Source: Campylobacteraceae bacterium (lineage in GTDB: Bacteria; Campylobacterota; Campylobacteria; Campylobacterales; JALSKU01). From it: a stretch of 5,899 nucleotides of DNA. The translations under genes were made by a program, and so were the position numbers. The stretch is from positions 1 through 5,899 of the forward strand of contig WFMT01000229.1 in NCBI GenBank assembly GCA_015488975.1, written 5' to 3'. Below the pieces are notes generated by a model. The model did no database searches. It saw only the letters and a list, made by a program, of their open reading frames with translations, and was not told where the DNA came from. Every line of letters starts with the position of its first letter. The first letter of the stretch is position 1. Shown one piece after another: positions 1 to 4,974 of this stretch.

Positions 1-491
1 ACGGTGGAGTGGAAGAGCCGTTTATAAATGAAACTAGAGTTTTAATACCAAGTCCAAAAATTGCTACTTATGATTTGAAGCCCCAAATGAGTGCACCTCA
101 AGTCGGTGAAGCAGTTGTAAAAGCTATAGAAAAAGAATATGATTTTATAGTTGTAAACTTTGCCAATGGCGATATGGTAGGACATACAGGAGTTTATGAA
201 GCCGGTGTTAAAGCAGTTGAGAGTGTTGATTTGGAGCTTGGAAAGATTTTGAAAAAATCAAAAGAGAAAGATTATTCAGTAATTATAGTAAGCGATCATG
301 GCAATGTGGAGATGATGAAAGATAAAAAAGGAAATATTTTAACAAATCATACAACTTTTGATGTTTTTTGCTTTGTTGTCGATCACAATATAAAAAAGAT
401 AAAAAACGGAAGACTTAGCAACATAGCACCGACAGTTTTAAAACTAATGGGGCTACAAATCCCAAAAGAGATGGATGAAGCATTATTTTAA
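1..491 (+). CDS. gpmI: 2,3-bisphosphoglycerate-independent phosphoglycerate mutase, C-terminal part (cut by left edge)
   Basis: Interconverts 3-phosphoglycerate and 2-phosphoglycerate in the cytoplasm, in glycolysis or gluconeogenesis; the family is an Mn-dependent member of the alkaline phosphatase superfamily. The reading frame is already open at the left edge (Gly-Gly at bases 3-8, then Val-Glu-Glu-Pro-Phe), matching the family's internal GG-x-EEPF segment. The GTG at 9 is therefore an internal valine, not the start. About 162 residues of the usual 490-510 are visible. Metal-site residues of the phosphatase domain are intact: Asp (171-173) and His (183-185) in NGDMVGHTG, Asp-His (294-299) in VSDHGN, and His (348-350) in TNHTTF. 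The phosphoserine-bearing N-terminal part lies outside the window. The stop is TAA at 489-491, 37 bases before fabG on the same strand, so the two may be co-transcribed. The assignment is secure; completeness of the gene upstream cannot be judged. Confidence 0.95.
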   Translation, partial: GGVEEPFINETRVLIPSPKIATYDLKPQMSAPQVGEAVVKAIEKEYDFIVVNFANGDMVGHTGVYEAGVKAVESVDLELGKILKKSKEKDYSVIIVSDHGNVEMMKDKKGNILTNHTTFDVFCFVVDHNIKKIKNGRLSNIAPTVLKLMGLQIPKEMDEALF

Positions 492-517
492 GTTGATATC
501 TCTAAAATTAGAAATAT

Positions 518-524
518 AAAGGAG
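518..524 (+). promoter_or_regulatory. Ribosome binding site of fabG
   Basis: AAAGGAG lies 4 bases before the ATG at 529. It is a strong Shine-Dalgarno match and fixes the fabG start. Confidence 0.8.
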
Positions 525-528
525 AATT

Positions 529-1272
529 ATGAGATTTAGTGGGAAAAATGTATTAGTTACTGGGGCTAGTCGAGGTATCGGCAGGGAGATAGCTTTGATT
601 TTAGCAGGTTATGGGCTTAAGGTTTGGATAAATTACAGAAGCAATCCTGAACTTGCCGATTCTTTACAGGCAGAGATAGAAAAAGCAGGTGGCAATGCCG
701 GTGTTATTGGTTTTGATATGACTGATGAAGAAGGATTGAAGGAGGGTATTAAAACTATCGTTCAAAGTGATGGAGAGATTTCTTATCTTGTAAACAATGC
801 CGGTATTACTTTGGATAAACTTTCTATAAGAATGAAAACACAAGAGTTTGAAAAAGTTTTAATGACCAATTTAACCTCAGCTTTTGTCTCTTGCAGAGAA
901 ACACTTAAATTTATGAATAAAAAAAGATTTGGAGCTGTGGTTAATATCTCTTCAATTGTTGCAGAAACAGGCAACATGGGGCAGGTAAATTATAGTGCAA
1001 GCAAAGGAGGCATGATATCTATGACAAAGAGTTTTGCACTCGAAGGAGCCGGCAGAGGCATTAGATTTAACTGTGTTACTCCCGGTTTTATCTCTACTGA
1101 TATGACGGAAAAACTAAGCGAGGAAGTTAAAAAAAGTTATACCGATAAAATTCCACTGAAAAGATTTGGAGATTCTAAAGATGTAGCCGAAGCTGTCGCC
1201 TTTTTGCTTAGTGATCAAGCTTCTTATATAACAGGAACTACGCTAAGAGTAAATGGCGGAATGTTGATGTAG
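529..1272 (+). CDS. fabG: 3-oxoacyl-[acyl-carrier-protein] reductase
   Basis: NADPH-dependent reduction of 3-ketoacyl-ACP to 3-hydroxyacyl-ACP, the first reductive step of type II fatty acid elongation in the cytoplasm. The protein has 247 residues, the normal length for FabG, and forms a single short-chain dehydrogenase domain. Visible motifs are the nucleotide-binding TGASRGIG (residues 11-18), NNAG (89-92), Asn114, and the catalytic Ser142, Tyr155 and Lys159 (YSASK at 155-159). PG at 185-186 and the C-terminal VNGG (241-244) are also typical. The ATG start is backed by the AAAGGAG just upstream and by the usual short lead before the Rossmann strand. It lies between gpmI and acpP on the same strand. 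Short-chain dehydrogenases are often misassigned, but immediate linkage to acpP, fabF and accA makes FabG the best call. No inactivating substitution is seen. Confidence 0.94.
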   Translation: MRFSGKNVLVTGASRGIGREIALILAGYGLKVWINYRSNPELADSLQAEIEKAGGNAGVIGFDMTDEEGLKEGIKTIVQSDGEISYLVNNAGITLDKLSIRMKTQEFEKVLMTNLTSAFVSCRETLKFMNKKRFGAVVNISSIVAETGNMGQVNYSASKGGMISMTKSFALEGAGRGIRFNCVTPGFISTDMTEKLSEEVKKSYTDKIPLKRFGDSKDVAEAVAFLLSDQASYITGTTLRVNGGMLM

Positions 1273-1277
1273 ACAGG

Positions 1278-1306
1278 TTGTATTTTAATGCTTTTTTTGA
1301 TAGAAT
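1278..1306 (+). promoter_or_regulatory. Candidate sigma-70 type promoter of acpP
   Basis: TTGTAT (1278-1283) could serve as the -35 element and TAGAAT (1301-1306) as the -10 element, with a 17-base spacer. The -10 is preceded by TG plus one base (1298-1300), an extended -10 feature, and by a run of seven T, as often seen in Campylobacterota promoters. Transcription would start near 1312-1314 and leave a leader of about 20 bases before the acpP ATG, enough to include its ribosome binding site. It is read by eye only; in DNA this AT-rich, chance matches are common. Confidence 0.45.
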
Positions 1307-1320
1307 GTTGTAAATTTTTT

Positions 1321-1327
1321 AAAGGAG
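1321..1327 (+). promoter_or_regulatory. Ribosome binding site of acpP
   Basis: AAAGGAG with 6 bases to the ATG at 1334. Motif and spacing are better than for fabF or accA, which fits the need for abundant acyl carrier protein. Confidence 0.8.
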
Positions 1328-1333
1328 AATATA

Positions 1334-1564
1334 ATGGCATTAATAGATGAGGTTAAAGAAGTTGTTGTGGAACAGCTGAATGTAAACCCTGATGAAGTAA
1401 AAGAAGAGTCAAAATTTGTTGAAGATTTGGGTGCTGATTCACTTGATGTAGTAGAACTTGTTATGGCGCTTGAAGAGAAATTTGATATAGAGATTCCTGA
1501 TAGTGATGCCGAGTCTATCATGACTGTAGGCGATGCTATAAAATATATTGAAAATAATAAATAA
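1334..1564 (+). CDS. acpP: Acyl carrier protein
   Basis: Small acidic carrier that holds growing acyl chains as thioesters on a 4'-phosphopantetheine arm and delivers them to FabG, FabF and other enzymes of fatty acid synthesis. The 76 residues match the family's usual length of 75-80. The prosthetic group attaches at Ser36 within GADSLD (residues 33-38), followed by the recognition helix VVELVMALEEKFDIEIPD (39-56), rich in Glu and Asp. The ATG is set by a strong ribosome binding site. fabG ends 61 bases upstream and fabF begins 72 bases downstream; both gaps carry candidate signals (a promoter before, a hairpin after). acpP could therefore be transcribed separately as well as within the larger unit. 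The apo-protein would need a phosphopantetheinyl transferase (AcpS) encoded elsewhere. The call is secure. Confidence 0.97.
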   Translation: MALIDEVKEVVVEQLNVNPDEVKEESKFVEDLGADSLDVVELVMALEEKFDIEIPDSDAESIMTVGDAIKYIENNK

Positions 1565-1576
1565 TAAATTTTAGTT

Positions 1577-1606
1577 GATATATTGGCAATTATTTGTCAA
1601 TATATC
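1577..1606 (+). repeat. Inverted repeat / RNA hairpin between acpP and fabF
   Basis: Arms GATATATTGGCAA (1577-1589) and TTGTCAATATATC (1594-1606) enclose a four-base loop, TTAT. Twelve of 13 positions are Watson-Crick pairs and the thirteenth (1586 with 1597) is a G-U pair in RNA, so the stem is unbroken. It begins 13 bases after the acpP stop and ends 30 bases before the fabF start. The following bases (TAAAGTG) are not a U-run, so this is not a standard intrinsic terminator. It could stabilise the acpP 3' end, act as a processing or partial termination site, or be a protein-binding operator. The structure is seen directly; the role is inferred. Confidence 0.75.
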
Positions 1607-1625
1607 TAAAGTGTATAAAGAAATC

Positions 1626-1631
1626 AAGGGG
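1626..1631 (+). promoter_or_regulatory. Ribosome binding site fixing the TTG start of fabF
   Basis: AAGGGG sits 5 bases before the TTG at 1637. It is a fair but not ideal Shine-Dalgarno match, and there is no nearby ATG that would keep the conserved N-terminus, so it decides the unusual start. Confidence 0.7.
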
Positions 1632-1636
1632 TAATT

Positions 1637-2857
1637 TTGAAAAGAGTTGTGGTTACAGGTTTAGGGATGATAAACTCTGTAGGTTTTGATAAAGAGAGTT
1701 CTTTTAAAGCTATAGTAGATGGGAAGTGTGGCATTAAAAGAATTAGTTTGTTTGATACAGAAAAACATTCTGTTAAGATTGCCGGAGAAATTACTGACTT
1801 TGATCCTAAATTGGTAATGAATCCAAAAGATGTTAAAAAAGCGGACAGATTTATACAACTTGGTATCAAGGCTGCAAATGAAGCTATGGAAGATGCTAAT
1901 TTTACTACATTTGAACATGAAAGATTTGGAGTTAGTGCAGCTTCTGGAATCGGAGGATTAACCAATATAGAAAAAAACGCTATAATATGTAATCAAAGAG
2001 GTCCTAGAAGAATATCACCTTTTTTTATACCTTCGGCTTTAGTCAATATGTTGGGTGGTTTTGTATCAATCAAGCATAAATTAAAAGGTCCAAATCTCTC
2101 TTCCGTTACTGCTTGTGCGGCTGGAACTCATGCTGTAAGCGAGGCAGCTAAAACTATTATGATTGGTGGTGCTGACAGAATGCTTGTAGTTGGAGCTGAG
2201 GCTGCGATTTGCGAGATAGGTGTCGGTGGTTTTGCCGCTATGAAGGCACTCTCCACTAGAAATGATGATCCAGCTCATGCTTCAAGACCGTTTGATAGGG
2301 ATAGAGATGGTTTTGTTATAGGTGAGGGAGCTGGCTCTTTGGTTCTTGAGAGTTATGAAGCGGCCAAACAAAGAGGAGCTAAAATATATGGCGAACTTAT
2401 AGGTTTCGGAGAAAGTGGTGATGCTAGCCATATAACAACTCCAGCAGCTGAGGGAGAAGGGGCTTACAGAGCCATAAAAGCAGCCTTAAATATGGCAGGA
2501 GACCCTAAAGTAGAATATATAAATGCTCACGGAACGAGTACAAAATATAATGACTGGTACGAAACAATGGCTATAAAAAAAGCTTTTAAAGATGATATAC
2601 CGCTTATTAGTTCAACCAAAGGTCAAATCGGTCATTGTTTGGGGGCAGCTGGGGCAACTGAAGCTGTTATATCGCTGATGGCTATTAGAGATGGAATTAT
2701 TCCTCCTACGATTAACTATGAAAACAAAGATCCTGATTGCGATCTTAACTATGTACCAAATCATGCAATAAAAAAAGATTTAAGTATTGTTATGAGTAAC
2801 TCTTTCGGGTTTGGTGGGACTAATGGCGTGCTTATATTTAAAAAGATAGACGAGTAG
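1637..2857 (+). CDS. fabF: 3-oxoacyl-[acyl-carrier-protein] synthase II (beta-ketoacyl-ACP synthase II)
   Basis: Condenses acyl-ACP with malonyl-ACP, releasing CO2, to lengthen the fatty acyl chain. The 406 residues match the usual FabF length of about 410. The thiolase-fold condensing enzyme shows the full Cys-His-His triad: Cys160 in VTACAAGTHA, His298 in NAHGTST and His333 in KGQIGHCLGAAGA, with the conserved Lys328. GFGGTN (391-396) near the C-terminus contains the gating Phe392. The start is TTG, chosen because the conserved opening MKRVVVTGLGMINSVG begins exactly there and AAGGGG lies just upstream; the next Met (residue 11) would cut into the first strand. The stretch before the second catalytic His reads GQI where many FabF proteins have SMT, and Cys334 follows that His; I take this as a lineage variant. 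accA follows after 4 bases. Confidence 0.96.
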   Translation: MKRVVVTGLGMINSVGFDKESSFKAIVDGKCGIKRISLFDTEKHSVKIAGEITDFDPKLVMNPKDVKKADRFIQLGIKAANEAMEDANFTTFEHERFGVSAASGIGGLTNIEKNAIICNQRGPRRISPFFIPSALVNMLGGFVSIKHKLKGPNLSSVTACAAGTHAVSEAAKTIMIGGADRMLVVGAEAAICEIGVGGFAAMKALSTRNDDPAHASRPFDRDRDGFVIGEGAGSLVLESYEAAKQRGAKIYGELIGFGESGDASHITTPAAEGEGAYRAIKAALNMAGDPKVEYINAHGTSTKYNDWYETMAIKKAFKDDIPLISSTKGQIGHCLGAAGATEAVISLMAIRDGIIPPTINYENKDPDCDLNYVPNHAIKKDLSIVMSNSFGFGGTNGVLIFKKIDE

Positions 2858-2861
2858 TATC

Positions 2862-3797
2862 GTGGCTACTTATTTGGATTTTGAAAATGCGATAAAGCAG
2901 ATAGATAATGATATCACAAGTGCCAAAATAAAAAATGATATCGAAGCTGTCAAGATACTTGAAAAAGATTTGGAAAAAGAGACTGCTAAAACATATAAAA
3001 ATCTAAGTGATTATCAAAAACTACAACTTGCAAGACATCCGGACCGTCCTTATGCACTTGATTATGTTAGGATTTTATTAAAAGATTATTATGAAATCCA
3101 CGGCGACAGAGCTTTTAAAGATGATTCTGCAATCATTTGTTTTATAGGATATATCGCAGGCGAAAAAGTTGTGGTGATAGGTGAACAAAAAGGAAGAGGC
3201 ACAAAGTATAAGTTAAAAAGAAATTTTGGTATGCCAAATCCTGAGGGGTATAGAAAAGCTCTCAGGGTTGCTAAAATGGCAGAAAAATTTCATTTGCCGA
3301 TTTTATTTTTAGTTGATACACCTGGAGCTTATCCTGGAATAGGGGCAGAAGAGAGAGGACAAAGTGAAGCGATAGCAAGAAACTTGCTTGAACTTAGTCG
3401 CTTAAATACTCCTAGTATTTCCATAGTCATAGGTGAAGGCGGAAGTGGGGGAGCTTTGGCTATAGGAGTTAGTGATAAACTTGCTATGATGAAGTACTCT
3501 ATTTTTTCAGTTATTTCACCGGAGGGTTGTGCCGCGATACTCTGGAATGACCCATCAAAACAAAAACAAGCTACCAAAGCCATGAAGATAACAGCTGAAG
3601 ATTTAAAGAATTTGAATTTGATTGATGATATTATTGATGAGCCTTTTAATGGAGCTCACCGTGATAAATATGCTGCAGCAGAGAGTCTAGGTAATTATTT
3701 TTTAAACCAGATTAAAGAGTTGCAAGCTATGAATACTGAGCAAAGAATGCAAAAAAGGTATGAAAAACTTATTAGTGTCGGCTCGTACAAAGAATAG
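2862..3797 (+). CDS. accA: Acetyl-CoA carboxylase carboxyltransferase subunit alpha
   Basis: With the beta subunit (AccD, not in this window) it transfers the carboxyl group from biotinylated AccB to acetyl-CoA, giving malonyl-CoA, the committed step of fatty acid synthesis. The 311 residues compare with about 315-320 in the family. A charged helical N-terminus (residues 5-48) precedes the crotonase-like carboxyltransferase domain. That domain carries VDTPGAYPGIGAEERGQSEA (151-170), the glycine-rich GEGGSGGALAIG (191-202) expected to help form the oxyanion site, and SPEGCAAILW (219-228). The GTG start is the only reasonable one: an in-frame TAG at 2847-2849 lies just upstream, and the family opening (LDFE) begins at residue 5. 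There is no good Shine-Dalgarno sequence, and fabF ends 4 bases earlier, so translation probably depends on ribosomes finishing fabF. Confidence 0.96.
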   Translation: MATYLDFENAIKQIDNDITSAKIKNDIEAVKILEKDLEKETAKTYKNLSDYQKLQLARHPDRPYALDYVRILLKDYYEIHGDRAFKDDSAIICFIGYIAGEKVVVIGEQKGRGTKYKLKRNFGMPNPEGYRKALRVAKMAEKFHLPILFLVDTPGAYPGIGAEERGQSEAIARNLLELSRLNTPSISIVIGEGGSGGALAIGVSDKLAMMKYSIFSVISPEGCAAILWNDPSKQKQATKAMKITAEDLKNLNLIDDIIDEPFNGAHRDKYAAAESLGNYFLNQIKELQAMNTEQRMQKRYEKLISVGSYKE

Positions 3798-3803
3798 TTT
3801 TTT
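3798..3803 (+). terminator. T-run at the convergent accA / alcohol dehydrogenase junction (weak terminator candidate)
   Basis: Six T bases directly follow the accA stop and run into the stop codon of the opposing gene. Upstream, AAACTTATT (3765-3773) can pair imperfectly with AATAGTTT (3793-3800), with one bulged base and a large loop. That stem is weak, so an intrinsic terminator is only possible. No other terminator is visible in the 4-base gap. Confidence 0.2.
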
Positions 3804-4974
3804 ATTTTAATTCATCAAAATTACCATCATAAGCTGCTATAAATAAATCTTCCAAATCTTTTGCTGTTATTTTTTTTGCATTTGTAAGAGTTGAGGGATC
3901 TTCAAAAGCAAGTTTACCTATCTTTTGAGTATCATCCTTTTTTATATTTGCATCTTTTAAAGAATATGGAATTTCAAGTTCTTTTCTAAGTTTTAAAATA
4001 TATTTTATAAAACTGTCAGTTGATGGTTCTTGAATATCTAAAAATTTGCATAATGATATCATTTTATCTTCAATTACAGATTTATTTTGTTCTAGTGCAT
4101 AAGGCAGGATTATCGAGTTTGCAAGGCCATGAGGCATATTGTATAAACCTCCTAATTGGTGGGCAATGGAGTGAACTGAACCTAAGCCTTTTTGAAATGC
4201 AGTAGCTCCCATCATAGCAGCTACTAACATATTTGCTCTTGCATTTGCATTTTTTGGCTCATTAAAGGCGAGTATTAAATTTTCTTTTATCATTTTTATA
4301 CCTTGCAAAGCAATGCCTTCAGCCATAGGATGGAATAAAGGAGACAGATATGCTTCAATACAGTGAACTAATGCATCAATTCCAGTCCATGCAGTTATAT
4401 GTTTTGGCAAATTATATGTTAGATTTGGATCTAAAATGACGATTGATGGCAGCATTTGAGGGTGAAATATTATCTTTTTAGCATGATTTTTACTATCTGT
4501 TATAACGGTGGCTCTTCCAACTTCTGAGCCGGTTCCTGCAGTTGTTGGAATTGCTATGGTTTTAGCCATATTTTTAGTATTTGCTTTTGTCCAATTATCT
4601 CCAATATCTTCAAAATCCCAAATACTTAAGTTTTGAGTAGACATAAAAGCTATGGTTTTTCCCGCATCAAGTGCCGAGCCTCCGCCAAAAGCAATAACTC
4701 CATCATTATTATTTTCTAAAAAAACTTTTACTCCATTTTGTACATTTTCGCCTGTTGGGTTTGGCTGGACATCGCTAAAAATGCTAAAAGGTATTTTATT
4801 GTCTTTTAAAGGTTTTAGCAAATCATCCATAATAGGTAGTTTGACCAAGGCATTATCTGTTACTATAAGAGGATTTTTTATATTAAGATTATCTAAGGCC
4901 AAAATTAAATCATTTACTCTGTTGTGACCAAACCATACGGTTGTAGGATAGTTCCAATTTGTTGATTTTAACAT
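3802..4974 (-). CDS. Iron-containing (group III) alcohol dehydrogenase
   Basis: NAD(P)-linked interconversion of an alcohol and its aldehyde in the cytoplasm. The 390 residues are the normal length for the Fe-ADH family (PF00465, which includes FucO, DhaT and 4-hydroxybutyrate dehydrogenases). The N-terminal nucleotide-binding half has FGGGSALDAGK (96-106) and PTTAGTGSEVGRATVITD (143-160). The C-terminal helical half supplies the expected metal ligands Asp200 and His204 (GIDALVHCIEAY), His268 (GSVHSIAHQLGG) and His282 (NMPHGLAN). The spacing of 4, 64 and 14 residues agrees with FucO. The ATG overlaps by one base the stop of the upstream aldehyde dehydrogenase (TAATG), and AAGGAA precedes it, implying coupled expression. 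The gene is convergent with accA. Substrate and preferred direction are unknown: ethanol or longer alcohols, a diol or 4-hydroxybutyrate are all possible. Base composition resembles its neighbours, with no clear sign of transfer. Confidence 0.93.
   Translation of the reverse strand: MLKSTNWNYPTTVWFGHNRVNDLILALDNLNIKNPLIVTDNALVKLPIMDDLLKPLKDNKIPFSIFSDVQPNPTGENVQNGVKVFLENNNDGVIAFGGGSALDAGKTIAFMSTQNLSIWDFEDIGDNWTKANTKNMAKTIAIPTTAGTGSEVGRATVITDSKNHAKKIIFHPQMLPSIVILDPNLTYNLPKHITAWTGIDALVHCIEAYLSPLFHPMAEGIALQGIKMIKENLILAFNEPKNANARANMLVAAMMGATAFQKGLGSVHSIAHQLGGLYNMPHGLANSIILPYALEQNKSVIEDKMISLCKFLDIQEPSTDSFIKYILKLRKELEIPYSLKDANIKKDDTQKIGKLAFEDPSTLTNAKKITAKDLEDLFIAAYDGNFDELK

Noticed and set aside
493..520. 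Possible promoter for fabG: TTGATA (493-498), 16 bases, TATAAA (515-520).
   Set aside because: The -10 would overlap the fabG ribosome binding site, and transcription would begin at about the ATG, leaving the binding site out of the transcript. The match is probably chance in AT-rich DNA.
1285..1521. A 78-residue minus-strand open frame antisense to acpP, very rich in Ser and Thr.
   Set aside because: Its composition is what the opposite strand of the Glu- and Asp-rich acpP gives. It has no domain and overlaps a certain gene.
1577..1615. Intrinsic terminator after acpP.
   Set aside because: The hairpin is followed by TAAAGTG, not a U-run, on the plus strand, so it does not meet the standard pattern. 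It is kept as a hairpin only.
1575..1619. Possible promoter for fabF using TTGGCA (1583-1588) or TTGTCA (1594-1599) with TATAAA (1614-1619).
   Set aside because: Spacers would be 25 or 14 bases, outside the usual 16-18, and the elements are part of the hairpin arms.
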